Source: [Clostridium] citroniae WAL-17108 (GTDB lineage Bacteria; Bacillota; Clostridia; Lachnospirales; Lachnospiraceae). From it: a DNA stretch of 64,000 bases. The notes beneath the pieces were generated by a model. The model searched no databases and had not been told where the DNA came from. It saw only the letters and a list, made by a program, of their open reading frames with translations. Position numbers and translations under genes: made by a program. The stretch is from the NCBI RefSeq assembly GCF_000233455.1, contig NZ_JH376427.1, positions 1-64,000 of the forward strand, read 5' to 3'. Below are positions 38,952-48,097 of the stretch, piece after piece (the stretch's first letter is position 1; each line of letters opens with the position of its first letter).

Positions 38952-38980
38952 ATATTATCATGAGCCCAGATATTTGTCAA
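38952..38980 (-). promoter_or_regulatory. Promoter of tRNA-Thr
   Basis: On the reverse strand a perfect TTGACA (38980-38975), a 17-nt spacer and TAATAT (38957-38952). Confidence 0.8.
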
Positions 38981-39080
38981 CAACTAATTTTACTTTTTTT
39001 ATTTTCCCCTGTCAGACTCCTGTCAGGTAGAGAACACAAGTGATAATACAAGTGATCCGTATACAAAATTGAAGTGAAAT

Positions 39081-39113
39081 GCCGGATGCCACAACAGTAT
39101 TGGAACATCCGGC
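39081..39113 (-). terminator. Probable terminator after L-lactate dehydrogenase
   Basis: GCCGGATG and CATCCGGC form an 8-bp stem. The following reverse-strand sequence is ATTTCACTT, a poor T tract, so efficiency is uncertain. Confidence 0.5.
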
Positions 39114-39122
39114 TTCTGCTGT

Positions 39123-40070
39123 CTAAAAAATACCTTCGTAGCTCTCCCTGAGTGTATCACAGGACCGGCCCAGCTTCTCAAGCTCCTCCTCTGTCAGCGA
39201 CAGGGGCAGAACCCGCTGGATCCCGTTCTGGTTAATAATACACGGCACACCCACGTATACGTCCCTCTGGCCGTACTCTCCCCTGAGCATGGCCGATACG
39301 GTGAGCACACTGTGTTCATCGCCCAGAATGGCCTTCGTGATCCTTGTAAGGGCCATTCCGATGCCATAGTATGTTGCATTTTTGGCCTCAATGATCTTAT
39401 AGGCGGCGGTGCGCACCTCCTCCTCGATCTCCTCAAACCTGGTGCGGCACAGTTCATCCCCGGATTCACTGCACAGTTCCAGGATGGGCTTGGTGGCCAA
39501 AAGCGCCTGGCTCCAGGGCACAAACTCGCTGTCCCCATGTTCACCCATCACATAGGCGTGGACGTTCCTTGGGTCAGCCTTCAGGTAATCCCCCAAAAGG
39601 TAGCGCAGCCTGGCTGTATCCAGGGCCGTGCCGCTGCCCAGCACACGCCTGGGATTAAACCCTGACAATGTACAGGTGATCCTTGTCATGATATCCACCG
39701 GGTTGGTGGCTACCAGGAAGATCCCATTAAATCCCGAGGAAGTCACCGGATCGATAATGGAGCGGAACACCTGGGCGTTGCGCTTTAAAAGATCCAGCCT
39801 TGTCTCCCCCTGCTTCTGGGCAACCCCTGCACAGATGACCACGATATCCGCGTCTGAACAGTCATTGTAATCACCTGCATATATGGTCATGCTGGCGTTG
39901 GCAAATGCCAGGCCGTGGTTTAGGTCCATGGCCTCTCCTTCCGCCCTCTTTCTGTTTACATCAATGAGCACCAGTTCGTCACACACCGACTGGTTCAGAA
40001 GGCTGTACGCATAACTCATACCAACCATTCCGGTTCCCACGATCACAACTTTTCTCTTATCCACCTTCAT
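39123..40070 (-). CDS. ldh: L-lactate dehydrogenase
   Basis: 315 residues. The NAD-binding motif is VGTGMVGMSYA. The specificity loop GVAQKQGETR has Gln where malate dehydrogenases have Arg, so lactate/pyruvate is favoured. LDTARLRYLL and the catalytic GEHGDSEF (His about residue 178) are present. It reduces pyruvate to L-lactate to regenerate NAD in fermentation. ATG 40070 has AAAGGAG 7 nt upstream. It is a single-gene unit. Confidence 0.94.
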   Translation of the reverse strand: MKVDKRKVVIVGTGMVGMSYAYSLLNQSVCDELVLIDVNRKRAEGEAMDLNHGLAFANASMTIYAGDYNDCSDADIVVICAGVAQKQGETRLDLLKRNAQVFRSIIDPVTSSGFNGIFLVATNPVDIMTRITCTLSGFNPRRVLGSGTALDTARLRYLLGDYLKADPRNVHAYVMGEHGDSEFVPWSQALLATKPILELCSESGDELCRTRFEEIEEEVRTAAYKIIEAKNATYYGIGMALTRITKAILGDEHSVLTVSAMLRGEYGQRDVYVGVPCIINQNGIQRVLPLSLTEEELEKLGRSCDTLRESYEGIF

Positions 40071-40158
40071 TGAGTTGCTCCTTTCCAGGACATTGACTGC
40101 CCTCTGACATAAGTATAGTATATCAGGAAAGACTCACGGTTATTCTATCCATATCCCT

Positions 40159-41220
40159 CTATCTTGCCAATTTCTTTTCCATCAGCTCACTGTTGCTGCT
40201 GTATGCAATGGTATTTTCACGTGAGATCCTGCCTTCGCGGTAAAGCCGGATCAGGCTGTTGTCCATGGATACCATGCCTTCCTCCTGGGATGTGGCGATC
40301 ACTCCGTCAATCTGGTGGATCTTGGACTCACGGATCATGTTGCGGATGGCATTATTCAGGAACATGATTTCAAATGCAGGCTGCACGCCTCCGTCCACGG
40401 TGGGGATCAGCTGCTGGGAAATGACCCCGTCCAGCACCATGGCCAGCTGGGTCCGGATCTGCTGCTGCTGATTGGGAGGAAATGCATCAATGACCCTGTC
40501 AATGGTATTAGCCGCCCCCACGGTGTGCAGGGTGGACAGGATGAGATGTCCTGTCTCAGCCGCCGTCATGGCAATGCTGATGGTTTCATAATCCCTCATT
40601 TCACCCAGGAGGATCACATCCGGGGCCTGCCGCAGGGATGCCCTCAGGCCGGTGACATAGCTGTCCGTATCAGTCACGATCTCCCTCTGGGTCACAACAC
40701 TCAGCTTATGCCTGTGAAGGTACTCAATGGGATCTTCCAGGGTGATGACATGGGCGTTCCTGGTACGGTTGATCTCATCTATGATGCAGGCCAGGGTGGT
40801 GCTTTTCCCGCTGCCCGCAGGACCTGTGACAAGCACCATGCCCTTGGTCAGCTTTGCCACGTCAATGATGCTCTTGGGCAGATGCAGCTGCCCCGCGTCC
40901 GGCAGTTCAAAACGTACCACACGGATGATCCCGGCCAGTGAACCTCTCTGCCTGAATACGCTGGCACGGAACCTGGATACGCCGGGGATGGCAAAGGAAA
41001 AATCATCATCCCCGTGGGACTGTACCTTTTCCATGTTCCTGTTCTTGGCCAGTCCATAGATCTGCCCGATCATCTCATTCATCTCATCCGGCATGATCCT
41101 GTCATCGCCCTGATAGATGATCCTGCCTCCTATCTTATAGGAAAAGGGCATGCCGGGAATCAGGAAAATATCGGCTGCATTCTTTTCCACTGCTGCTGTG
41201 AGTAATTCCATAACATTCAT
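40159..41220 (-). CDS. PilT-type twitching motility/secretion ATPase
   Basis: 353 residues. N-terminal PilT domain (ADIFLIPGMPFSYKIGG), Walker A GPAGSGKST, an Asp box (ITLEDPIEY), Walker B LLGEMRDYETI and the His box GHLILSTLHT. In classic pili PilT drives retraction. This is the only ATPase in the cluster, so it might also drive assembly, or a PilB homolog lies elsewhere. Start ATG 41220 is chosen because AAGGAG precedes it; the longer frame has none. It is the last gene of the pilus-like operon. Confidence 0.85.
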   Translation of the reverse strand: MNVMELLTAAVEKNAADIFLIPGMPFSYKIGGRIIYQGDDRIMPDEMNEMIGQIYGLAKNRNMEKVQSHGDDDFSFAIPGVSRFRASVFRQRGSLAGIIRVVRFELPDAGQLHLPKSIIDVAKLTKGMVLVTGPAGSGKSTTLACIIDEINRTRNAHVITLEDPIEYLHRHKLSVVTQREIVTDTDSYVTGLRASLRQAPDVILLGEMRDYETISIAMTAAETGHLILSTLHTVGAANTIDRVIDAFPPNQQQQIRTQLAMVLDGVISQQLIPTVDGGVQPAFEIMFLNNAIRNMIRESKIHQIDGVIATSQEEGMVSMDNSLIRLYREGRISRENTIAYSSNSELMEKKLAR

Positions 41221-41321
41221 AACTTCTTGCTCCTTTATATCACGATACGTGTCCCCAGCCTGCAGGCGCACAGGATCCAATGTTCAAAAAAACAGCTTCC
41301 CCCGCCTCTTAAGGATCCCCC

Positions 41322-41804
41322 TCACCCCTGTGAGGACGAGGCTCCACCATCCCATACCGGCATGGAGTTGTCGATCTCGTACTCCTCACTGCTGTACACA
41401 TACCAGGATTTTATCTCGTAACGTTTTTCCCCGCACATGAGCACCAGTTCAATGTGGAGGGACTGCCCCCTGTCCATGGGGATATCCGTGGTGATAAGGC
41501 CGGCTTCCCGGTCATAAAGCTCGCCTAACCGGTCCTTTATTTCCAGGCTGCACTGGGTGGAATCCCTCCCCTTCCCCATCTCTTCCATAAGGACCTGGTC
41601 CACCTCCTTCAGCCACTGCTGTCCCTTGTTATCCGCCTCATAATATCCGGTGACCGCTTCTGCATTGCGGCTGGCCAGCATTAGGTCCCCCTGGGCGCTG
41701 CTCAGGGAAAGCAGGCCAAAGGTGGCCATACACAGCACGATAAAAATAAGGATAAGGGAGGAGACACCGATATTAACTTTATTTCTGGAGTTCTGTCCTG
41801 CCAT
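41322..41804 (-). CDS. Pilus-operon protein with N-terminal membrane helix
   Basis: 160 residues. One N-terminal hydrophobic helix (GVSSLILIFIVLCMATFGLLSLSS) precedes an extracytoplasmic domain of about 110 residues. This is a pseudopilin-like layout without the Glu5 of true prepilins. ATG 41804 is preceded by GAGGAAACAG. Position between a prepilin-like gene and pilT suggests a minor pilin or assembly factor. The name is not known to me. Confidence 0.6.
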   Translation of the reverse strand: MAGQNSRNKVNIGVSSLILIFIVLCMATFGLLSLSSAQGDLMLASRNAEAVTGYYEADNKGQQWLKEVDQVLMEEMGKGRDSTQCSLEIKDRLGELYDREAGLITTDIPMDRGQSLHIELVLMCGEKRYEIKSWYVYSSEEYEIDNSMPVWDGGASSSQG

Positions 41805-41845
41805 CTGTTTCCTCTTTCATGGATTTTATATTCCCAAACCATCTT

Positions 41846-42361
41846 CTACGGAGCCTCATAGTCTTCCGTCTGAAGGCGGTAAAGGACCTTCCCCTTATCG
41901 CCTCCGTTATCATAGCGCATCACCAGGATATCGGCCCGCCTCATGCTGTCCACCGTACCCTGGTAAATGATTCCCAGATATGGCGTATGGGATGACGGTT
42001 CAGTAACCTGCCACTCGCTGTCCCAATATATGGCATGCATCCCCTCGTATCCCGGGCCGGCCGTCAGTTCCTTAAGCCAGTCGGCCCGGGCCTGATCCTC
42101 GTTGTCGGCATTTACCAGATGCTCCCATATATTCCGGTCCGGCAGTGTCCCGCTCCACTGGGGTTCCTGTCCCGCCTTCAGCTCCTCTGCCAGGCTTTGG
42201 GCCATGAGGACCGCCTGATTGATATCCCTGGCATCCCTGCTGATGCGGTCTGATTTCACAAACACCATTACACAGATGCTGGCGCAGATAATAAAAAAAC
42301 CCACCACCACCAGCATTTCCATCAAAAATGGCCCTGAACCGGACCCGCTCTTCCTATTCAT
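41846..42361 (-). CDS. Prepilin-like (minor pseudopilin) protein
   Basis: 171 residues. After a basic, Ser/Gly leader comes GPFLMEMLVVVGFFIICASICVMVF: if cleaved after Gly, Glu falls at +5 as in type IV prepilins, though residue +1 is Pro. The C-terminal domain is small and soluble. The start at ATG 42361 overlaps the preceding gene by 8 nt (ATGAATAG). It would need a prepilin peptidase, which is not encoded in the window. Confidence 0.65.
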   Translation of the reverse strand: MNRKSGSGSGPFLMEMLVVVGFFIICASICVMVFVKSDRISRDARDINQAVLMAQSLAEELKAGQEPQWSGTLPDRNIWEHLVNADNEDQARADWLKELTAGPGYEGMHAIYWDSEWQVTEPSSHTPYLGIIYQGTVDSMRRADILVMRYDNGGDKGKVLYRLQTEDYEAP

Positions 42362-42848
42362 CCGTCTCAAGTCCTCCGCTCCTGAGAGAAAGGCTGATGG
42401 CGCCTCCCCCTTCTCCCAGCGTCTCTATGTGCAGCAGCGGTCCGCTTTTTTTAAGTTCCAGCCCGCCGCACTCCAGTATCTCCAGTCCGTCCTCCAGCCC
42501 CAGCCCGCTCTGAGTATCTGTAAACAGCTCGCGGATAGTACCGTCCTTCCAGTAGATCCAGGTCACGTATTCAGATCCCCCGATCTCTTGCTTCATCTCA
42601 AGCACACCGGTCCCGTCCACGTCCACCACATCCACAAGGCCGGCCCGGTCGCCCTGGCGTACCTTATTGGCAATATAGCTGAGGGCTGTATTGCCCGTAT
42701 AATTCAGATCACTGCGCACTGTAATGTTCTCATATACCCTGCTTCCGATCAGCACCGTAAAAAGGGCACTCAGAACAAATACCAGAAACAGCAGCATTGT
42801 AAAAAGCACACTCATGGTATGGCCCTTTTTCTCTGTTTTCTGAATCAT
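42354..42848 (-). CDS. Pilus-operon membrane protein (DUF4860-like)
   Basis: 164 residues with an N-terminal membrane helix (MSVLFTMLLFLVFVLSALFTVLIG) and an extracytoplasmic beta-rich domain (YVTWIYWKDGTIRELFTD, SGPLLHIETLGEGG). I recall this layout as DUF4860, a family that accompanies type II secretion/type IV pilus clusters in Clostridia. AGGGGG lies upstream of ATG 42848. Probably a pseudopilin. Confidence 0.6.
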   Translation of the reverse strand: MIQKTEKKGHTMSVLFTMLLFLVFVLSALFTVLIGSRVYENITVRSDLNYTGNTALSYIANKVRQGDRAGLVDVVDVDGTGVLEMKQEIGGSEYVTWIYWKDGTIRELFTDTQSGLGLEDGLEILECGGLELKKSGPLLHIETLGEGGGAISLSLRSGGLETDE

Positions 42849-42859
42849 TCTGTTGCCCC

Positions 42860-43189
42860 CTATTCCTCTATGGGTATGATATTGATCTCCGGCATTACAT
42901 TGGATGCAAAGCCATCGTAAAATACATTATATTTCTTACGGTTGATCTGAACCCCGTAATTTTCCTCCAAATATTCCACGCTGGGCGGATAACGCCCCTC
43001 AATGGCATAACACTGGACCGAAGCCCTTGTAACGGCTTTTTTTAAAGTCTCTTCCTCCCTGCCCCCTGTCCGGCCCGCAAAATTCATTGTGACAATGGCA
43101 AATACCGCCACTGCCACTGCCATGGCTGTCAGGGATAACAGGTAGCCATATACGGTATTCTTTTCTTTCTTTGTGTCCCGAACCTTCAT
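42860..43189 (-). CDS. Small pilus-operon membrane protein
   Basis: 109 residues. One membrane helix (YGYLLSLTAMAVAVAVFAIVTMNF) is followed by a short domain with AIEGRYPPSVEYLEENYGV, which resembles the start of the globular part of major pseudopilins (cf. GspG-type YYxxxGxYP). AGGAGG is well placed before ATG 43189. Function unassigned; likely a structural or assembly component. Confidence 0.6.
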   Translation of the reverse strand: MKVRDTKKEKNTVYGYLLSLTAMAVAVAVFAIVTMNFAGRTGGREEETLKKAVTRASVQCYAIEGRYPPSVEYLEENYGVQINRKKYNVFYDGFASNVMPEINIIPIEE

Positions 43190-43200
43190 GACCCGGCCTC

Positions 43201-44259
43201 CTAACCGATCGCTGACAGCACTCCCACCAGCGGAAGCATGGCAGACAGAAGCACCAGCCCCACAGACACTGCCAGGACCGCTACGATCGTAGGTTCAAAC
43301 CTGGCGATCATATTGTCTATGGCGGCATCCGCCATCTCCTCGTAATCACCGGAGATTTCCTCCATGACCTGATCCAGATGGCCGCTTCTGCTTCCCACTT
43401 TGATCATCTGTATATAAAAGCCTGAGAACAGGCCAGTGTCCTTCATAGACTGGTAATAACTCTCGCCCATCTGAAGCTGTTCCGAACATTTGCCAATGCG
43501 CTCAGCCACTGTCTGGTTGGCAACCAGTTCCCTTGCCAGTTCCATTCCCTTTTCCAGCTCCATTCCACTCTTTAAGGTCAGGGCCAGCACAGCGGTAAAA
43601 CGGCGGTTGGCCACGGCCAGGGCAATCTTGCTGCGTCCCTTTACATAGCTGATGAACCGCTCCACAAAGCCAAACTTCTTGCCAAACCTGGAAGCCAGCC
43701 AGATACCGCCTATGAACACTGCCAAAAGGGCGGATACCACCAGGGCGCCTCCGCTGAATACGCCTCCCAGGCGGATCGCCGAGACAGCCACCGGGGACAT
43801 CTGAGCCCCCAGCTGCTCATACACCTTGTTAAATACCGGCATGACCCGTGAAAACAGAACAAACAAAACCACCAAAAGCATGACAACCATCATAATGGGA
43901 TAGGTCACTGCATTCTTGATGGCCTGTATCAGGCGGTATTCCTTATCATAATATTGGGAAAGGGACTGCATCATCTGGTCCATGGTGCCTGTCTGCTGGC
44001 CCAGCTTAGCCATCTTCACCACATAGTCGGGAAATACCCTTGCGTCTTCCAGCACCTTAAAAAAAGGATCTCCCAGTTCCACGCCCTCCGCCATGTAGAG
44101 CAGCATATCCTTTTCCTTTTTGTCCGCCGCGTCCTCGGCCATAATGGAAAGACCCTCATCCAGCGGCACCGCGGCTTCCAGCAGCAGTGATATCTGCAGG
44201 CAGAACGCGGACAGCTCCCGGTAGGAATAGCGGTAATACGCCTCTCCTTGCTTTGCCAT
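43201..44259 (-). CDS. Type II secretion system F / PilC-family inner-membrane protein
   Basis: 352 residues with two GspF domains (ELSAFCLQISLLLEAAVPLDEGL... and RRFTAVLALTLKSGMELEKGMELA...) and about three membrane helices (IMMVVMLLVVLFVLFSR, GALVVSALLAVFIGGIWLA, IVAVLAVSVGLVLLSAML). It is the membrane platform on which pilins are assembled and which the ATPase drives. ATG 44259 has AGGAGG 7 nt upstream and lies 14 nt after the transglutaminase gene. Confidence 0.85.
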   Translation of the reverse strand: MAKQGEAYYRYSYRELSAFCLQISLLLEAAVPLDEGLSIMAEDAADKKEKDMLLYMAEGVELGDPFFKVLEDARVFPDYVVKMAKLGQQTGTMDQMMQSLSQYYDKEYRLIQAIKNAVTYPIMMVVMLLVVLFVLFSRVMPVFNKVYEQLGAQMSPVAVSAIRLGGVFSGGALVVSALLAVFIGGIWLASRFGKKFGFVERFISYVKGRSKIALAVANRRFTAVLALTLKSGMELEKGMELARELVANQTVAERIGKCSEQLQMGESYYQSMKDTGLFSGFYIQMIKVGSRSGHLDQVMEEISGDYEEMADAAIDNMIARFEPTIVAVLAVSVGLVLLSAMLPLVGVLSAIG

Positions 44260-44273
44260 CTCCTTGCCTCCTG

Positions 44274-45245
44274 TTAATAGCTGTATTTTGCCTTATAATT
44301 GGCGCCATTGCCAATGTACTGCATGATCTCCTGGCTTTGGCCGCTGGAGGATGCAAATGTGGGATCCATCAGTTTCCAGCTGTTCCCATCAAAATAAATA
44401 ATGTTATCCACCCAGCCCTGTCCTTCCAGGTACACGTTGATCCATGCGTGATACAGGTTCCCTGTATAACCAACCACCAGCTTGGTGGGAATGTCCTGGG
44501 AACGGAGCATGGCCGTCATCAGTGCCGCATAATCAAAGCAAATCCCCTTTTTCTGGGCCAGCACCACATCCACATTGGGAAGATAGCCCGACTGAACGGA
44601 GGTGGCCTTGGCCGTATCGTAGGATACGTTGTCAATCACGTAATTGTAAATAGCTGTCACTACCCCGATCTGATCCGATGCACCTGCCGCAACCGCCGCA
44701 CCTGTCTGGACCGCTGCGCTGGCAGCATTAAAATTCACATACTGGTTGGGGTACAGGAACGGACCAAACTGGTTGGTGACCCCCGCGTCAATGCTCTGGC
44801 TGAAGGCCTGGGAATACTGGTTGCCCTGAATATTCTCAAACACCTTTACCTGATAGGATCCGCTGCCCTCCGACAGTGGGAACACCTCATAAACGCCGCT
44901 GTTGTTCAGATCATATGTATAAGTCTCGGAGCCGCTTTTGGTTATCTGTATCTTGATCTTCCCAACGCTGCCCGTGTACTTGACCATGATATAACCCTCT
45001 GAGACATTGGAGGCGTCCAGAGTAGCCTTTTCGTTCTTATAAGTAGTTGTGCCGGACGCAATGGGCGTGCGCACATAGCTTCCGGCCGGTTTGCTGTAAA
45101 GGGGCACCTGGGCATCGTCTATCTCCACCGCCGCCTTGCCGGACTGGGCCAGGGCCGCCGGTGATGAGATCCCACCCGCGGCCACACAGGCCGCTGCCAG
45201 GAATGCCGTTAATTTAACAGATGTTTGACCGATTATTTTCAACAT
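44274..45245 (-). CDS. Secreted transglutaminase-like (TGc) protein
   Basis: 323 residues. The signal peptide (to about residue 32, ending PAALAQ) is followed by a beta-rich domain of about 130 residues and a transglutaminase-like cysteine-protease fold. The catalytic triad is visible: Cys in KKGICFDYAALM, His in YHAWINVYL, Asp in LMDPTF. It could crosslink or cleave peptides at the cell surface. ATG 45245 has GAGGTGATCTT upstream. It is the first gene of the pilus-like operon, so a role in processing or anchoring the pilus is possible but unproven. Confidence 0.8.
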   Translation of the reverse strand: MLKIIGQTSVKLTAFLAAACVAAGGISSPAALAQSGKAAVEIDDAQVPLYSKPAGSYVRTPIASGTTTYKNEKATLDASNVSEGYIMVKYTGSVGKIKIQITKSGSETYTYDLNNSGVYEVFPLSEGSGSYQVKVFENIQGNQYSQAFSQSIDAGVTNQFGPFLYPNQYVNFNAASAAVQTGAAVAAGASDQIGVVTAIYNYVIDNVSYDTAKATSVQSGYLPNVDVVLAQKKGICFDYAALMTAMLRSQDIPTKLVVGYTGNLYHAWINVYLEGQGWVDNIIYFDGNSWKLMDPTFASSSGQSQEIMQYIGNGANYKAKYSY

Positions 45246-45304
45246 AAGATCACCTCTTACTAAATCAATGGGATTCATGCGTATATCTGCGGACCGCCCC
45301 GGTG

Positions 45305-46048
45305 TTAAGCCATGGTGCGCTGCCTTACGATCTCGTAGGCCAGCACGCCTGCTGCCACAGAGGCGTTCAGCGAATCAATATCACCCTTCATGGGTATAGA
45401 TGCTGTCATATCGCAGTGTTCACTCACCAGCTTGCCCACACCCTCCCCTTCATTGCCAATCACAAGTCCAATGGGTCCTTTCAGGTTCACTTTATACATC
45501 ACTTCACCGCCCATGTCGGCACACACAAACCACATGCCCTTTTTCTTCAGATCTTCCATGGTGGCCGTAAGGTTGGTAACTTTTGCAACCGGGGTATAGT
45601 TAAGGGCCCCTGCGGAAGTCCTGGCAACCGTGGCTGTCAGTCCCACGGCCCTGCGCTTTGGGATAATGACTCCATGGGCGCCGGCCAGATTGGCTGTCCT
45701 GATGATGGCTCCCAGATTATGGGGATCCTCGATCCCGTCCAAAAGGATCAAAAAGGGCGGTTCCCCCTTTTCCTCAGCGGCCTTCAGCATATCCTCCACC
45801 TCTGCGTATTCATAAGCGGCGGCAGATGCAATAACGCCCTGGTGCTTTCCTGTCTCAGACATCTGGTCCAGACGTTCCTTGGTCACATAATTGACGATCG
45901 TGTCATGTTTCTTTGCTTCCCGGACAATGGTGCGCACCGGCCCGTCCTGACAGCCGTCCAGTACAAACAGCTTGTCAATGGTCTTGCCGGAGCGAAAGGC
46001 TTCCAGCACTGCATTGCGCCCTTCTATGGTCAGTTCTTCATATCTCAT
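45305..46048 (-). CDS. rlmB: 23S rRNA 2'-O-methyltransferase, TrmH/SpoU family
   Basis: 247 residues. An N-terminal RNA-binding part (IEGRNAVLEAFRSG) is followed by the SPOUT domain with motif 1 NLGAIIRTA, motif 2 GLVIGNEGEGVG and motif 3 SLNASVAAGVLAYE. It methylates the 2'-OH of a 23S rRNA guanosine; the RlmB identity comes from its position after cysS-mrnC and is less certain than the family. It overlaps mrnC by 4 nt. Confidence 0.88.
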   Translation of the reverse strand: MRYEELTIEGRNAVLEAFRSGKTIDKLFVLDGCQDGPVRTIVREAKKHDTIVNYVTKERLDQMSETGKHQGVIASAAAYEYAEVEDMLKAAEEKGEPPFLILLDGIEDPHNLGAIIRTANLAGAHGVIIPKRRAVGLTATVARTSAGALNYTPVAKVTNLTATMEDLKKKGMWFVCADMGGEVMYKVNLKGPIGLVIGNEGEGVGKLVSEHCDMTASIPMKGDIDSLNASVAAGVLAYEIVRQRTMA

Positions 46049-46587
46049 CTCATGTCTCCTGTTTCTTCGGTTTCTCCTGTGGATTTTCCGTCCCTGTCCT
46101 CACAGTCAGTCCTTCCAGCCGGATCAGCCCCGCTTTCCACAGGCAGTTCCCCCAGCCGGATCAGGCCCTGGCTTACAATGTATACCAGACGTTCAAACTC
46201 TTCCTTAATGAACAGCCAGCCCACCAGGGCCTCCATTCCGGTAGCGGTCCGGTAATCGATGACCGAAGCATTCTTTGCCGTTGTGGCGGACTTTGCATTG
46301 CGTCCACGCTTGTACACCCCATGTTCTTCCTCTGTCAGCAGTTCTTCCACCGCCCTTATGAGGGCGGCCTGGGTGGGTGCCTTTACCAGCTGGGCACTGC
46401 GCTTGTGCATCTTGTTCACCTGCATGCTGCCCTGGTTGATGACCCTGGCGCGGATGATCAGTTCATACACCGCATCCCCAATATAGGCCAGAACCAGTGG
46501 CGAGTAGGAATTCGCGTCCACTGGTTCAAGCTTCATACACTGTTTATAATATGTGAGAAAATCTGTTGTGGTTACACTCTCTTCCAC
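46045..46587 (-). CDS. mrnC: Mini-ribonuclease III
   Basis: 180 residues. It has the RNase III catalytic core without a double-stranded RNA-binding domain: SYSPLVLAYIGDAVYELIIR (catalytic Asp38), HKRSAQLVKA, RGRNAKS and TGMEALVGWLF. It matures 23S rRNA ends. The last 30 residues are an extra Asp/Glu/Gly tail. It overlaps cysS by 16 nt and rlmB by 4 nt, the conserved Firmicutes arrangement. Confidence 0.92.
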   Translation of the reverse strand: MEESVTTTDFLTYYKQCMKLEPVDANSYSPLVLAYIGDAVYELIIRARVINQGSMQVNKMHKRSAQLVKAPTQAALIRAVEELLTEEEHGVYKRGRNAKSATTAKNASVIDYRTATGMEALVGWLFIKEEFERLVYIVSQGLIRLGELPVESGADPAGRTDCEDRDGKSTGETEETGDMR

Positions 46588-47981
46588 TTTACACCCTCTC
46601 TGGTGTCCTCCAGGACAATACCCATATCCAGAAGTTTTCCGCGGATCTCATCTGCCAGCGCAAAATTCTTATCTTTTCTTGCCTGCTGTCTGGCCGCGAT
46701 CATATCCTCGATATCGCTGTCCAGCACTTCTTCCTTTTTCTCTGTGATAATGCCCAGGACATCGCACAGATCCTCAATGGTCTTTTTCAGATAGGACACG
46801 TATGCTTTGGTGCTGGAAGCATCCGCCGTGGAGTTGGCCAGCTTCACCAGCTCAAACACTGCGGAAATGGCATCAGCTGTATTAAAATCGTCATCCATGG
46901 CTTCCTCAAACTTGCCAAGCAGCCTGCCTGCTTCTTCCATATTATTCTTCTCTGCATCGGTAACGTCCACACCCTCAGCCTTTGCATCCAGATCCTTTAA
47001 CTTATCCACACAGTTTAAGATACGCTCCAGGCCGTTCTTGGACGCCTCCATCAGATCCGCGCTGAAGTTCAGCGGGCTGCGGTAATGGGCGCTGAGCATA
47101 AAGAAGCGCAGTACCTGCAGATCATACTTTTCACTGATCTCACGCACTGTAAAGAAGTTTCCAAGGGACTTGGACATCTTCCTGTTATCGATGTTAAGGA
47201 ATGCATTGTGCATCCAGTAGGTTGCAAACGGTTTTTCATTGGCGCATTCACTCTGTGCGATCTCATTCTCATGGTGAGGGAAGATCAGATCCTCGCCGCC
47301 CGCATGGATATCGATCTGGTCACCCAGATACCGTTTGGACATCACAGAGCACTCAATATGCCAGCCCGGCCGGCCCTTGCACCATGGGGACTCCCAGTAT
47401 GGCTCCCCTTCCTTTTTCGGCTTCCACAGCACGAAGTCGCTGGGATCTTCCTTACCTTCCTCACCGGTCACCTTGATCTCGCGGAAACCGGACTGAAGCT
47501 CATCCAGGTTCTTATGGGACAGCTTGCCGTACTCCTTAAAGGAACCTGTCCTGAAATAAACGGTTCCGTCCGCAGCCGTATAAGCATGGCCCTTGTCGAT
47601 CAGGGTCTGGATCATCTCCAGCATACCGCAGATTTCCTGGGTTGCCTGGGGATGAACGGTGGCCGGCTTAACATTCATGCCTGCCATGTCCTTTTTGCAT
47701 TCTTCAATATAGCGCTGGGAAACCGTATCCGCATCCACACCTTCCTCGATCGCCTTCTTGATGATCTTGTCGTCCACATCCGTAAAGTTGGAGACATAGC
47801 GCACATTATATCCCTTGTACTCAAAGTATCTGCGCACTGTGTCAAACACGATCATGGGCCTTGCATTCCCGATATGGATCAGATTATAGACAGTGGGGCC
47901 GCAGACATACATCTTGACCTCACCTGGCGTCAGGGGTACAAACTCTTCTTTTCTTCTGCTTAATGTGTTAAATATTTTCAT
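46572..47981 (-). CDS. cysS: Cysteinyl-tRNA synthetase
   Basis: 469 residues. Class-I synthetase with the zinc-binding YVCGPTVYN, the HIGN form of the HIGH motif, KMSKSLGNFFTVRE, and the GWHIECSVMS and HAGGEDLIFPHHENE zinc-ligand segments. Start ATG 47981 is chosen (GAGGAG upstream; standard N-terminus MKIFNTLSRRKE). It charges tRNA-Cys. No T-box leader is visible before it; it is probably transcribed from upstream of ispF. Confidence 0.96.
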   Translation of the reverse strand: MKIFNTLSRRKEEFVPLTPGEVKMYVCGPTVYNLIHIGNARPMIVFDTVRRYFEYKGYNVRYVSNFTDVDDKIIKKAIEEGVDADTVSQRYIEECKKDMAGMNVKPATVHPQATQEICGMLEMIQTLIDKGHAYTAADGTVYFRTGSFKEYGKLSHKNLDELQSGFREIKVTGEEGKEDPSDFVLWKPKKEGEPYWESPWCKGRPGWHIECSVMSKRYLGDQIDIHAGGEDLIFPHHENEIAQSECANEKPFATYWMHNAFLNIDNRKMSKSLGNFFTVREISEKYDLQVLRFFMLSAHYRSPLNFSADLMEASKNGLERILNCVDKLKDLDAKAEGVDVTDAEKNNMEEAGRLLGKFEEAMDDDFNTADAISAVFELVKLANSTADASSTKAYVSYLKKTIEDLCDVLGIITEKKEEVLDSDIEDMIAARQQARKDKNFALADEIRGKLLDMGIVLEDTREGVKWKRV

Positions 47982-48097
47982 ATTCTCATTCTCCTCATGG
48001 ATTATTTCTTTCTCTGCTTTGCATACCCTAAGCGGACAAGGGTTATGTTTTACCTTCATATCCTAATAAGCTGCTTATCATTATAAATCTTTTGATC

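Noticed and set aside
39123-40070. Malate dehydrogenase for the LDH-like gene
   Set aside because: The specificity loop has Gln (GVAQKQGETR) where malate dehydrogenases have Arg.
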